The notes: generated by a model not told the origin, from the sequence alone. DNA of 64,000 bases from Mycteria americana (GCF_035582795.1 NC_134369.1:62496001-62560000); one strand, 5' to 3'; shown: positions 47,301 to 59,343, numbered from the stretch's first letter. Made by a program: numbers and translations.

Positions 47301-49054
47301 AGCAGTCTCTTCTGCACCCAGTGTAACAACTGTTGTGTTGGATTTTTGTAGCAACTACTTGACTCAGTTCTGGGTTGTGTGGGGGAGAAAGCTTTTTGTA
47401 GGGTTTTTGTTTTTAAACCACTACTTCTTAGCTAGGGAAAACTGCTGGGTGGAGGGGTAGTATGAGCTATTGTAAACTTTGCTGTCTCACGGGGTTAAGA
47501 GCAGAAGCAGCAGCTCTTTCTGGAGAGGGAAAAAAGCTAACTTAATCGATTTTGGTTTTGTCGCAATTCTAGTTCTGCCACAACAACAAGAAAGCTCAGA
47601 GGTACCTTCTCCATGGCTTTGAGTGTGTGGTAGCCATGCATCAGTCTCAGCTTATTTCTAAAATACCACATATTTTGAAGGAAATGTATGATGCAGATCT
47701 TCTGGAAGAAGAAGTCATCCTTGGCTGGGCAGAAAAGGTATGGGGTAGTATTTCACATACTATACCAGCGAAGTACCTGAATGTAGCGTACTGTATCTGG
47801 CTTCTCCATTCTGGTGTAGCTTCTTGTGCAGATTTCTTTAAACAACTAACCTGAGATAAGTTACTGTCTGGGAGAAACCTCCCTTTCAAAAATGGGCTGT
47901 TCAAGGCAGCAGGGTGAGGTTAGAGTTCTGAGTTAGGCTCTTGCTGTATTTGGGTATGATCTGGTGTAAACTCCTTCAGTGTTCAAGCAAAGTCTGTGTG
48001 CTTCTGTCTTTCAGGCCTCAAAGAAATACGTTTCAAAGGAGCTTGCCAAAGAAATTCGTGTCAAAGCAGAACCATTTATTAAATGGCTGAAGGAAGCTGA
48101 AGAAGAATCTTCCGGTAATGAAGAAGAGGATGAAGATGAAAACATAGAGGTAGGAAAGGCTCGCTTACTGAGTTGTAAACAACTCCAAGGTTGCACTGTT
48201 CCTGCACGCTTAAGTCTTGTACTTCGTCCTGGTGCACCATAAAATAGCTTACTTCATGTATTGCTGTGTGTGTTGGCAACTGGGGGAACACCTCATTTCT
48301 GATGGCTCTGTCAGCATTTTTGCTACACATCATCACTTTTCTACTGAAGATCGTTTTTGTAGCAGTACAAGTGCATCTTGATGGCCAAAGACTGTCATTG
48401 TGGAATGGTACAAGCAGTCTTTTGCATAGTAGTAGTTCATAGTGGAAGATTGACAAGGTATTGTGCATAAAGCCTCATGTTGTAGAAGAGTTGGTGGGTA
48501 GGTGGCTGTTAGAAAAGCCAATTAAAGAACAAATAGCCGTTTTCCTCACAGTTTAGGCCTAGGTAAAATCTGTTAGCTACACTCCAGCTGACTGTGGCTG
48601 GGATTTCTTTTGTGTGTGGGTTTTTTGTTTGTGTGTTCTCCTCCCTGTAGTACCTACTCTTGTTCCTGGATATAAGATTCTGCTTCCTGCATGCATGCCT
48701 CTGCCTTCTAAAGACAGATGTTACGGTGTAGCTGTAGTTTCAGCATGCCCAAACTCAGGTTTCCTCTCCAGTATTAATTCTCAAACTGGCATGTGCTGTG
48801 CAGTGTATTTCAGAACATGGAGCAGTGTGTTAGGCAGGTTCATGGCAGTAGTTCATGGCTGTTGAGCGGGCAGGCGTCGCAAACTCCTGATGTTACAATT
48901 GCTCTAGTACGTAACTGTGGCAGTAGGTGCTGTAGTAAAAGTAAGCGTCTTGTCTCCACAGGTGGTGTACTCTACAACTGCCAGTGTACCTAAAGTTGAG
49001 ACTGTGAAGCCTGCAAACAATAAAGATGACGATATTGATATTGATGCCATTTAA
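44267..49054 (+). CDS. EIF5: eukaryotic translation initiation factor 5 (complete, spliced)
   Basis: eIF5 is the GTPase-activating protein for eIF2 in the 43S preinitiation complex and also acts as a GDP-dissociation inhibitor; cytosolic. Ten coding exons: 44267-44338, 44605-44686, 44917-45089, 45423-45534, 46125-46264, 46778-46936, 47136-47297, 47573-47737, 48015-48149 and 48962-49054. They total 1293 bases, a 430-residue product (human is 431; the loss is in the linker near residue 147). The catalytic Arg15 is present in DQFYRYK. Zinc-finger cysteines are 99, 102, 122 and 125. A lysine-rich then acidic linker leads to the C-terminal W2/HEAT domain (about 225-400), with its acidic-aromatic end and the DDDIDIDAI tail. 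Every junction is GT-AG with matching phase. The start is fixed by homology ([12 protein letters not shown]) and has A at -3. Confidence 0.98.
44605..44686 (+). CDS. EIF5: EIF5 exon 4 (residues 25-51)
   Basis: Acceptor TTTTCTTTAG, donor ACGT|GTAAGT, leaving one base of the Tyr52 codon. Part of the N-terminal GAP domain. Confidence 0.97.
44917..45089 (+). CDS. EIF5: EIF5 exon 5 (residues 52-109)
   Basis: Acceptor CTTTCCAG, donor CTG|GTGAGT. Carries the first zinc-finger pair, CPEC (Cys99 and Cys102). Confidence 0.97.
45423..45534 (+). CDS. EIF5: EIF5 exon 6 (residues 110-146)
   Basis: Acceptor TTTTTTTACAG, donor CCTG|GTAAGT. Carries the second zinc-finger pair, CKAC (Cys122 and Cys125). Confidence 0.97.
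45903..46027 (+). ncRNA. SNORA28: H/ACA snoRNA SNORA28 in EIF5 intron
   Basis: Lies in the intron between EIF5 exons 6 and 7. The 5' hairpin is closed by AGCAA with TTGCT and is followed by an H box AGAATA (45955-45960). The 3' hairpin is closed by AAGTCTA with TAGACTT and ends in ACA (46022-46024) three bases from the RNA 3' end. The start AAGCAACACTCTGT resembles human SNORA28, which is hosted by EIF5 and guides 18S rRNA pseudouridylation. It ends about 98 bases before the next exon, usual for intron-encoded H/ACA RNAs, which are released by splicing and trimming. Confidence 0.85.
46125..46264 (+). CDS. EIF5: EIF5 exon 7 (residues 147-193, linker)
   Basis: Acceptor TTCATTTGCAG, donor GTG|GTAAGT. 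Encodes a lysine-rich stretch and then a serine/proline-rich linker. This is the least conserved part; it accounts for the one-residue difference from human. Confidence 0.96.
46778..46936 (+). CDS. EIF5: EIF5 exon 8 (residues 194-246)
   Basis: Acceptor TTGGTTTTAG, donor AAG|GTGAAT. Begins with an acidic run and [11 protein letters not shown], then enters the C-terminal helical domain. Confidence 0.97.
47136..47297 (+). CDS. EIF5: EIF5 exon 9 (residues 247-300)
   Basis: Acceptor CCTGTCTTGCAG, donor CGT|GTAAGC. Encodes helices of the W2/HEAT domain. Confidence 0.97.
47573..47737 (+). CDS. EIF5: EIF5 exon 10 (residues 301-355)
   Basis: Acceptor GCAATTCTAG, donor AAAAG|GTATGG. W2/HEAT domain, including [15 protein letters not shown], an acidic-aromatic segment used for eIF2-beta and eIF3 contacts. 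Confidence 0.97.
48015..48149 (+). CDS. EIF5: EIF5 exon 11 (residues 356-400)
   Basis: Acceptor TGTCTTTCAG, donor GAG|GTAGGA. Ends the HEAT domain ([13 protein letters not shown]) and starts the acidic C-terminal region. Confidence 0.97.
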
Positions 49055-49355
49055 AGTGATGCAACATAGCTTCCAGCATAATGATGCAAACTTCTCTGCA
49101 TTTTCTGCCAGAAGTGTGACTTGTATGTGCACAAGCTGAAATGGCTTAATGTCCTGCTACTCTTTGTACTCTAAAATGTATCTTTTTACTGTGACCGGTC
49201 TTGTGTAACTAAGCCTAACACCAAGGAGTCAGCACGTTGGTGAACTGATCTAGTTTGCAACTGGCATGTTCTATTTTGTTTTTCTAACTTGTGTTGGACA
49301 CATACTTGGAGCGCATTTATACAGTTGTGGAAATAAAGGATTTGGTTTTGGTCAG
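48962..49355 (+). CDS. EIF5: EIF5 last exon (residues 401-430 plus 3' untranslated region)
   Basis: Acceptor TGTCTCCACAG. Coding to the TAA at 49052-49054, then a short 3' untranslated region of about 300 bases with an AATAAA at 49332-49337. Cleavage is expected near 49355. Confidence 0.93.
49332..49337 (+). terminator. EIF5: EIF5 polyadenylation signal
   Basis: Canonical AATAAA 278 bases after the stop codon, followed by a GT-rich stretch (GGTTTTGGTCAGT). Confidence 0.85.
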
Positions 49356-52300
49356 TCTTCACTTGTGACTCTGAACTCCCTTATTTCTTTTCTAAGTAAG
49401 TATTTACACAACGAAATGTGTGAAGTTTGAGGCAAAATGACAAAAATCTCTTGAATAAGGCACAAAAAAAAAAAAAATAGCCTTAGCTTAGAGGCTGTTG
49501 CAACAGCAGAGATTTGAGACCTGGGCAAGACACAGGTGTTGGGCAAGCTACAGTGTACAGATGCCAGCTTCTTAAAACAGAAGGCAACTGTCTGATCCTT
49601 GCAGGCTTTTTTTTTTTAACAAACTTCACAGGTGTTCACTACATAAGTTTGTTCGGTGTTTGGGGTTTTTTTGAGGTTTTCAACAGGTCCACTAAACACA
49701 GGTTTCAGTGCTCTGACAAGCTGAGGAAACCAGTACCTCTTAGTTAGCATGCACTGCTGCTGAACAGCTGGCTGTGGCTGTGCTCCGCTTGTGCAGTGTC
49801 ACCGTAGCAGAGGAAATGGGCACCCTACTTGGTTCGATTTGGGGTGGGGAGGGAGGGGAAGAGGGCACGATCTGCTGCCCCTGCAGCTGACCTGTGTAGC
49901 TCTGGAAGTGAGTTTTGTAGATCCTGAATGCCAAGGCTGAGGTACCAGAGTCTTTTGGAAACAGTACAAAGAGAACCTAGTCCATCTAAATTGGGAAACT
50001 GATGTGACGTGGTGAGTGGCAGTGTCGGTCAGTGTGGGGTCTTGGGGAGGGTTTTCTTTGTTGCCCTTCAGTCTTTTGCTCTGGAAAACTACGACTAGTG
50101 AGAGAGTGACAATGGGGATTTTTCATTGTTCTGAGATCCAGTATTACAAGTTTTGAGAGATGGAGGGTCCAGTGCACAGTGAGCTGCTCTTCCTGGTCAA
50201 ATTGTTATAGCAGATCTTAGAACTAGCTGAAGGGGAAGGTTTTGTTTGCTAGTTACAAGGGTGGTGACTTTGAGCTGCAGGTCTTCCTCTCCAAAACAGT
50301 GGGGTGGGGGTCTGTGAACTTGGTGTTGCGTTGGGGGTGGCCCTGGCATCAAACTGTCACTTAGCACTAGCAGATGTGGCAAACGGTGTTAGAAAGGTGG
50401 GGTGAAGCCATGAAGCATTTGGAAGTGTTCTTGGTTTATTTTAGATGGGTGTTATATTGCAGGAGTACAAAAACATGATTTTTATTTTACATACAGGTTT
50501 AGTCCCAGCTTTTTTTTTCCCCCTCTTAAAAGAACACTTGTTCTCTGTTCTGTTTAAAGTGGGTTTGTATTTCAAAAATATGTCAATTGTTACACTTGTT
50601 GGAAACCTGGAAGCTGAATTGTTAATCCCCGTGTGACCTCTCCAGACGATACCTCCTCCTGGGGCAGCCACACGCCTGCCTTGTGTAACAGTTGTGTGCA
50701 CACCCTTATAGGCGTTTGTGTGCCAGGCTGGAAGCAGAGCCTGGAAGGCTGAGATCCTCTGAAAAAAATACAGTGTAGCTGTTACAGAGCTGATGATTTT
50801 TGCCTGGTACTGCTGTAAAAAAACTGCAACTGCATTGGGTGGGTTTTAGTTCCTGTGGGTAGCAATTAAGAGACTAGAATCTGTGGAAATCTTTTAAAGT
50901 AAAAGGCTAGAACTTCAGGGGTGGTGGTGACAGAGAGGGAAGGGTTAAAAACGCTGCCTGGTTGGAAGCAAGGTTTCAGCCCTGGGCTTCCTGCTGGCTT
51001 GTATCAACAGGTCGGGCATTAGCAATGAAATCAGTCACCGGTATCTCTCGTCACGGTGGTGAGGTGGGGGTAAGATGTCTCTTCAAGTTGTGCCTCCCTG
51101 GTAGTTGCTTATCTGTTGCAGTGGGAGGTGGGTGCTTGTACGCTGGGCTAGTTCTTTGGGTAGGGGGTTGAGCTGGATTTGCCTTTCTGAGCAGAATTCC
51201 TGCTAGCGGAGGGAATAATGAGAAGCCTTCCGCTTTCCCAGGAGAGTGTCTCAGCTGCAACGCTGAGAAATACGGTGGCCCCTTAACTGCACAAGAGAGT
51301 TCTCTGCAGCGTGGGCAGGGCCCTCTCCTGATTCTCTGAGCCCGATTCTTAGCTAGTAGAGGTCAGCGCAGTTCACCAAACTGGTCAGGTGATCCATGCT
51401 GATGGTCTGCAGATGCGGCTTTGCAGATCTGGGTTGATACCATCTCTAGGATGTGACCAGAAGGTTTCTGTCTGCAGTACACATTGCATGGTGTTGGCTG
51501 CTCCCAGCTGTGACACGGTGAAGTTTCATTTAGGGTGTAGTTAGTTTCATCTTAGAGCAGACTTGGTTGCAGTTGCAGGCTGCCACCAAAGGGGATAATC
51601 TCTCTTTTTCCACCCCAAGACGTAGTGACTAGCAAGGCAGACCTGTTCCCTCCAGTAGGGAAACTAAGAAATAAATCCACCAAAAAAAAGAGTTTTCCGT
51701 AGGATCAGTGAACTGATGATGTCATAGCAAAGCTGTATGATGGTAGATTTGGGGTAAACACGGTGGGAGCATGCAGGGAGTGGAAGTGTCCTTGTCTGTA
51801 GTAGCCCACAGGTGGGTCACATTAAGTGTATTAAAAGTGGTACCCTAATACTCTGAAGTGGGGGAGGCTTCTAGAAGCACTGAGGCCACCACTAACTATG
51901 AAATTCCTGGCACTGAGTTATGCTTCTCACCCTATTTTCACATGCAGAGTGCTGTTTCCATCTCAGATCCTTAACTGAGGATTCCACCAGCTAATAACAA
52001 TGAGCGTTCATTTTGTGAGCATTTCTTTAGGGAAGGAAGAAGTCTGACTTAGAAGTTTCCTGAGTCTTGGAATTTATTGCGGCTGCTACCTTATTAAAAG
52101 TAACAAGTACATCTTCAAAAGGCAACGTGGTGTTTAGATACAATCTGCTGGAAGCTTCAAAGAGACTCCTGGAAGGGGAACAGTAAGCGCTGGGTGATTT
52201 CCCTCACTTCATACCATACGGTCTCTCTGTTTAAAAACCTCAGCGTGAATGCTGCTATTTGGCAGGTGGAAGGTCTAGCGGCAGGTCCATTAGCCTTGGC

Positions 52301-55300
52301 TTTACACACCTCCATCTCCCTCCAGGAGCCTGCGATCGGGAGCGTTATGGCAGCTCAGCAGCCTTCATCAGTGGCTTCTCTTCCTCCAGCACAACGGGGA
52401 GCTTCTCCACTGACGGCTTTGCTTGGGGCAGCATCACGAGCAGATGAAAGGAGCTCAGCGGCTTCAACCAGGGTTTGAAATCCTGATTGTTGTTTTGCAT
52501 ATAAGAAATAACATTGCTTGGCTTTACTTTTATCAATGAGAGCCTGAAAACTGTCATTAGAGGCCAGGGCCTCGCTCAGCTGGATACGATAGGCATGTAT
52601 TATATAAAATGACGCTGTCTGCTCCTGAGAGTGTACAGCTCGGGCTTGTAGCGAGGCAGTGACTAAAGATACGGGAAAAGTGATTTGACAGGATTGCAGT
52701 AGGCAAAGTAATGTGCTGAATGCTTTTTATTTCCCCTTGCTGCGGTAGCGGCTGCCCCAGCCGGTGCAACTGCGATGCGATGCTCCCAAAGAGGTCAGCT
52801 TTTTAAACAGGGTGCAGTTCGCTCCGCAGGGTCACTTGTGTGAGGCATTGCCACGAGGCTGTCATTCCTCCCCACTAAGATCTTCCTTGTTCTTTGGGTT
52901 GAGATGCTCGTTGCAAGATCCCCATCTCCACCCAAGTCAAACAGCTCGGTTGATTTGTTGTTGGCCAAATGTACCATAGAGTTAAAAGAGCTGATTTATA
53001 ACCCAAATAAATAATGCTTAGTGCATGGGTGTATTCTGGTTGTGCAAGTTCTAAACCTTGATGTTTGAAAAGAAGAGGTATCACTGAAAAACAGTTAATG
53101 TAGCAATCTGTAACGAAGCTGTCCTTTCATTTGAGGACTGCTACAGGGTAGTAATAAAGATGACAGCAGTTCTGGGCTCCCAGTGAAACCAGTGAGCAGA
53201 AATGGCAAGGAGAGATGGAACAAAAGTAGCTGACCCACCAATTAGTCTTCCAAACTGTGGCAGCTATTTTATTCTCAGACTAATTACTCTGAAAGAGCCT
53301 CGGAGGGCTGTTGCTGAGGATTGACTCCTCGGCATTCAGTAACACCACTGAACCGTGAAGATGTGGAACAGAAAACCCAGAAGTAAAGACAATAAAAAGC
53401 AGCTTGAAAACAATGCTCTTCAAAGCCTTATCTGTGAAATACTGTTTGCACACTTAACTTCCATCTTAAGTCTTGTAAAGTTTTTGGAGCCATTGGGATT
53501 ATTTACATGCTTGACAGGCTGCTAGTGTTGTCTATGTTTTTCATTTTGAAGACAATCATCTTGCTGCCACAGAGGTGTCAGAGTCTGTCTCTGGACCTGG
53601 AATTGGTGAGGAGTTGTTCTGGGGCTGCTGGCCAGCTTTCCCAGGACATCACTTCCTCACCTAGTGTGGACCAGCACTGGGGTATCTCCACAGCTTCCTT
53701 AGAGTGGTTCCAATTGACATCCATCAAGGACACGGCCCCAGCACTCAGATGATGCTGCTTTTAATTCAGTAAATTCTGCAACTCCTTAATGTTTCTCAGA
53801 GGAAAAAGAAAAAAATCTTTGACATCTTGGGTTAGGAACCGAAGAAAGAGGGGTTCACCCGATCATTGTCAGTAAAACAGAGGGAGCCGTTCCTTCTGTT
53901 GTGATGCGTGTCAGGGAAATCCAGTAAATGTTAAACCATTTTTTATGGGCATCAGTTTGTTTGCTCGCACGTGCTTCCAAGTTGGTGTTTATTGGATAGC
54001 TAAGGCTCTTCAGTAATTTAGCCTCAGCAAACACCTGCGTCCTGGGTTTCTGTAAATGGGATGCCATTAGCTTCCAGCGATGGCCATGCAAATCCATCGT
54101 GACGGGGCAGGTCCAGGCTGAAGCCAGGAAGCCAGGTCAGTAAGGCAAGGCCCGTGGCTGAGCTCAGGCGTGCCCCCGTGGGTACGCGAGCTTCACAGGG
54201 GCCCCAGCGTAAGAGCAGCTCCCGAGCCGAGGTGGGGAGGCCCCAGACACAGTTGCTCCCAGCTCTTTCTCACACTGCTCCTTCCACAGCATTCAGCTGC
54301 AAGGTTACTCGGCCGCACCATATCGGAGCTGACCTTGAACACAGGCAGCCACGCACCTGCAAGGCGGGGGAAGAGGTTGCAGAGCCTGTCCGTGCTCCCA
54401 GGACCCTGACATTTTCCGAGGCTGGAGCTAGAGAGTGCTGTTTTTCCCACTGCTAATCTTATCTCATTACTGTGGTGTTAGATGCATTTTCCACACAGTA
54501 TTTTCTTTCTCAAGAGGGGAAGAGATGATGCAAAAAGGAGAGCTCTGATCTGAGCATAGGGTCATAGGCACTTCAGCCATACGTTGCAGATAAGGGAAGT
54601 ATCAGCACCAGGAACTCCTCAACGGGAGGTTTGTGTGGGTGTTGTATTATTCTCTCTGAATTTTTTTTTGCTTGATAGTGACTTTTATATCTACCTGATA
54701 TTAATAAAACCCAGCTAACAGCACTGACGTCAATGGAGTTTGGCTTTGTATCTGTGCAATTAAGGTAGACATCTGGCATCTTTAAAAGAAACATGAGGAA
54801 ATTATATTTCCCCAAGAGAATCCCATCCCTGTGTTGTCAGGGAATTGTTAATAAATTATTAATTAATTAATTAATAGTCACTCTTATGGACAAAGTTACA
54901 GGTATACAAATTGTGAACAGAGTAGTTCACATAGGAAAAGACTAAATAAAGAAGTAAAAGGCTAAATAAAGAGACTAAGGTTTTTTTCACGTGGTCTCTG
55001 AGGCTGGGAAACCTGGATTTAAAGGCTTCCATCTCCTGCCTCTGTTGTTTCTTCAGCCTGTGCTCACATTCAGGATCAGGAGCCAGAGGAGCTAGCAGTC
55101 CCAGCTGGATGTGCTGTGGGGCTCGGGGTGTTTACGGTCAGTGGGCAAGCACACTCGGGGGGGAACGGGAAGCAGGAGCACAGCTGCGATGACAGAAAAA
55201 TACTGCTCTGTGGAGGAAAGTCACGGGATTTTAAATAATCTCTTGTAGATTCTCATTTATCACCTGACGTTTAATCCAGGAGTTTGCATTCTCCATGCCT

Positions 55301-57000
55301 TCTCCATGAACAGGATGGCTAGATTTTAGTTTCCATTTATTCTGCTGAAAGACTCCTATGTAAGATCCAGAATGCAGAAGGGGCAGTCTTAAGGAAAAAG
55401 TCATTGACTATTGGTGGACTTTTAACAAAATCCAAAGAACCAGTTTAAACGAGACGAACTATGTCAGGCAGGTCCCATGAGGTCAGATCAAGGTGGTACC
55501 CACATCCACTCAAGCTGCTGTGAGGAAAATGCCACCTCCAGAACAGCAAAGTCCCCACTTAGGTGGAGCAGTACAGAAGAAGGGAAGGGAAACCTTTCTG
55601 TAAGGAAAGCGGGCTGGATCCTACCCAACAGAGGTCACCAAAGAACAACGCCTTCTCCTTGCAGCCAAATGGAGCAGCCAAAGTTTTTAGCTACTGGCAC
55701 GACTTGCTGAAGTCAAGAGTCCAGGGATGAAAAAAAAACACGATAAAAAGTACTTAGGTGTAGGCAGAACTAATGAACTGTGTGCTCCTCATGCTGATTA
55801 AAAATAAAGGGGACGGGGGGGCGATGAGTCCTCCTGGCCAGCTCCTGGTCAATCCTGATGCCAGAAGACAGGAGCAATGCATTTGACTTTGGCAAAACAA
55901 ATGCCATAGGAAGAAAGAGGCACTCACTAAGCCCCCGGAGCTGCGCAGCCAGCCTCTCCCCACTAACCTGTCCTGGTTAGCCTCCTCACTTGCATGGACC
56001 TGGAGATGCTTTCAGTTTTGCATGGCCAGGTTTGGGTGTCCGGGTGAAACGTCTGCTCGGGACAGGTCCCCTGGGGAGGGCAGGAGCATGCGGGCTGGGA
56101 GGGAGGAACAAGGGAAGCCGGGCTCAGCACCACAGGCACAGCTGGCTGCATCCTGGTCCAGGTCAGCAAGCGGGAAGCCGGGAGGTGAAGGTGGCTGAGG
56201 TATGTGGGTGGTGGAGGAGTGAGAGGCAACCGGTGAGGCCTTCCTGTTTTGTTAAAGCCAACAGGCTTGTCCCGGGCAAGGGGGTGGTTTTATCTGAATC
56301 ATCGAGGTGGAACTGAGTGTTCCTGGTGGGAGGAGAAGCGGGAGAGCAGGTACCTGTCTGTCGTGAGAGACTTTTCTGGGGGCGTTTGGTGATGTGCACC
56401 CCGGGGAGCTGCACTGCTTCACGAGCGCAAGGCACTAACTGCTGCAGCTTCTTGGTTTTTACATAGTCTTTGATGACATTGTCGCCGCCTTTGTTCCTTT
56501 TTTCCTCAGCACTGAGAGGTGGGACTGGAAGGCAGAAAGCAGCAGCGGTATCCCTAATACCAGAAAACCTGTTCCGCAGGAAAACCTGCAGATGCATGCG
56601 GGATAGGGAAGGAGCGGCTGCACTCATGACCCAACCTGCCGGGCACATAGCAGGCCGGGAGGATGATCAGGGATGACAGGCACCTTCCTCTGTCCTCCCC
56701 CTTTCCCATGAACCCGTTCTCAGCCCTGGATCAAAGAGGCCGGCTGCTGTTCAGGGCCTGACTTGGCAACCTGCGAGGAGCTACTGGAGGGAATGTCTCC
56801 TCCTGGGTTATTCTGCCTTTCCTCCTCCATGGGACTTGCTTGCTTTGGTGGCAAACAGTCTCTGCCTTGGTCCAGAGCTGGTCAGTGGTGGGGATTTTGG
56901 TGTCTGTAATGGAGACGCCTGTAGCTGTCAGAGGGCTGACACCACGGAGAGGTCCATGCCCTGTGGAGGTACCCAGGTGTCAGAGAAGCCACCAGTGCTC
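49356..57000. other. intergenic interval downstream of EIF5
   Basis: No exon set, RNA gene or recognisable mobile element seen. It contains short homopolymers and an AATT microsatellite. Open frames here are short and unrelated to any family I know. Confidence 0.55.
54848..54875. repeat. TTAA/AATT microsatellite
   Basis: Tandem ATTA-type units within otherwise unremarkable sequence. Confidence 0.85.
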
Positions 57001-57490
57001 AGAATTTTCCATGACCCACTTTCCCTCCCTAAATTCTGTTTCTTGGCAGCAGAGACCCATTTCCCAGGAACGTCCCCAGGCTGTAGCTCAGGAGAACCCG
57101 GCCGGGGACCTCAGCTGGGCCTGGCCCCGTCCCCTCCGACGCCCGAACAACGAGCACAGCCTCGCCGACGCGTTGCGGGAGGCAGCCCAGGCAGGCGGGC
57201 GGGCGGGCGACGGGAAGGGAACGGGGACGGATTTTTGACCCGCACCCAGCCTGGCTGCCACCTGGGGCCCTGCGCACCCCGCCACCACCCCTGCCGCGGG
57301 TTTTGTTTGTTGGCCGGGGCAAGGAGGGCACACGCCGTGAGGGCTGGCGCGGAGCGCGGGAACGGAGCCACGGCGAGGTGTTCCGCCCTGCGGGGAGTGC
57401 AGGAGCAGGCCGGGGGAGCTGGGACAGGCGCAGGCCGCGGCGGGGACCGCTGCCCCGGCGCCGGCCAGGAGCGCGGCTGAAGGCGAACTC

Positions 57491-57520
57491 GCCCGGCCCG
57501 GCCCGGCCCGGCCCGGCCCC
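57491..57520. repeat. GGCCC tandem repeat
   Basis: About six five-base CCCGG units in the middle of the CpG island. Confidence 0.9.
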
Positions 57521-57582
57521 GCGCAGGCCCCGCCGCCGGCAGCGGGACAGGCCGCGGCCCCGCCCGCTGCGCTCACCCCGCG

Positions 57583-57600
57583 TGGCCGCCAGGGGGCGCC
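57583..57600 (+). promoter_or_regulatory. CTCF-type site
   Basis: TGGCCGCCAGGGGGCGCC contains the canonical CTCF core CCASYAGRKGGC with one departure. It sits at the downstream edge of the CpG island. Confidence 0.65.
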
Positions 57601-57666
57601 CGTGCGCCGGCAGCGCCGCCCGCCCCGGCCCCGGCCCCAGGCGCCCGGGCAGCGGCAACCCCGAAA

Positions 57667-57791
57667 CGGGAGAGAAAGGGGGGAGGAAAAATTAAAAGGG
57701 GAAAAAATTAAAAAGAAAATAAGAAAAAGGAAAAAAGAAAGAAAAGAAAAAGGAAAAACGAGAAGAAAAAAAGAAAAACCACAAAAAAAAA
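57667..57791 (+). repeat. polypurine (A/G) tract
   Basis: About 125 bases almost free of pyrimidines, mixing AAAG, GGAAAAA and AAAAATTAAAA blocks, directly flanking the CpG island. Such strand-asymmetric tracts can form triplex DNA. Confidence 0.8.
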
Positions 57792-58507
57792 ATCACTCTC
57801 CCCCCCCCGCCAATTTTCACACTCCTGTATATTTTCTGGCTACGGATCTGCCAGACTTGGCCTCCTCTCTCCCAGCACCCACTGAGCCGGTGTCCCCTTC
57901 CGCATGTTTTTGGGGAATAAGCGCAAAATTCTCTGTGTTGGCTAGAAAGGGGGTTCCCGGAACCACCAGCCCTCTCAGCAGCCCCTGTGGGAAGCAGGGT
58001 CACAGCTGCCACGGGCCCCAGGGGACGCGGAGAGCCCTGGGACGGGGAGGTGGCACAGTGGCCACCTTGTCACCCGCCACCCTAGGGTGGCCAGGGCGTT
58101 GCAGCGGGGGACATGCCTTTCTGGAAGGAAGCAGTGGGGAGCCGTGTGATGGGGCAGGCGGTGGATGGAGGTGAGAGCGGTGGAAATAATTCTCTCCCGA
58201 AACTACTGTCAAGAAAGTGTGAGAGAGAGCTACAGCTGCCTCCCCATCACACACAGTCTATAAATCAGGAGGTATTTTCTTCCAGAAGGTAGACAATACG
58301 TCAATGTTACACGCAGGGAGGACTTGCTTGATGATACTCTCCAGCCTGTGTTATGCAGGATGGTCTTAAACCCCTGGACCATGTAATCTCAGTTCACATG
58401 CTCCGAGAGCAAAATGATGCCCTTTACGTTGGAGGGTATACTCAGGCTGTACGTAGCCTGCTTACCTTCGGCAGTGCTTTTGCCTGCAGGAACAACTACC
58501 ACATCTC

Positions 58508-58573
58508 CACTCCCGGTGGAGTGAACTCTGCGCAGAGTCAGGAGCTGCATCCTCCGTGCAGCTCCTGACTCTG
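58508..58573. repeat. cluster of overlapping inverted repeats
   Basis: Three overlapping palindromic structures. CACTCC/GGAGTG (58508-58523) has a four-base loop. ACTCTGCGCAGAGT (58525-58538) is a perfect 14-base palindrome. The third is a perfect 17-base inverted repeat, 58533-58549 against 58557-58573, with a seven-base loop. The last two share bases and so would exclude each other. Confidence 0.9.
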
Positions 58574-59343
58574 TTTCCAGGTAACACGTCTTGTGAACGA
58601 GCCATTTCACCGGCTGCACTTGCCCAAATGCCACGTGCGAGGGGATCCTGCACAGGCAGCCGGGTGCTGCTTCACCCGCACGGGCGCCTGCCCTGTCCTG
58701 CTGATAACCTCGGGGTTCAACCTTCCTCCTCCAGCGTGGGATGTGGCAGCAGGGTGGTGGTGGCAGGAGGGAGATGGTCCCTTCTCGTGCACCAGTGACT
58801 CACCATGAAGTATCCTGCTGTCCCACGGTCCCCCCTCCAGCTGCATTCATGGCACCCGGCATGCTGTAATTAAACACCTCCAAAGAGCTGTGTTAGTATG
58901 AGGGGTACCCACAGCGACAGGGAGCTGCAGAGAAAATACAAGTAATGGCCTGGCAACGCCATCCAGCTCCTACCCAGCAGTGCAAGGGGATGAATCTGAG
59001 CATCTATTTTTTTTTCCCACTCTCCTGTAATGTTATTTTTCTGCAATCATGTTGCATGCAGCAAAACTTAAACGAAAAGCACAATGGCAAGAGCATTAGC
59101 CATGCAGGAGGAGAGAGCTCCCTACAAAATCCTGCCTGAAGCTGCTCCTGGACAACAAGGTTGAGCATCTTGGCTTTGCTTGGGCAGCAAGAGAGGTGGC
59201 ACAGGGGTGGTGGGATGGGTTGATGGAGGATGAGTTGTCTGACTGCGCAGAGCGCAGGGGGCACTGGCTGCTCTGCCATCGCCTTGGCTCTGGCAGAGAC
59301 TGGTCCAAAAACTTACCTCCGGCATCTGGCTGCATCCATGTAG

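Larger units (their letters stand above)
57080..57660. promoter_or_regulatory. orphan CpG island
   Basis: CpG-dense block of nearly 600 bases with no coding exon that I can recognise. In the homologous human interval MARK3 follows EIF5 on the same strand, so this could be its promoter, but I found no MARK3 N-terminal codons here. Long open frames on both strands are expected in DNA this GC-rich and are not called as genes. Confidence 0.7.

Noticed and set aside
57029..57658. Open frame of about 209 codons on the minus strand (and similar plus-strand frames) in the 57-kb CpG island
   Set aside because: No domain, biased composition, and several frames open at once, as expected from GC-rich sequence.
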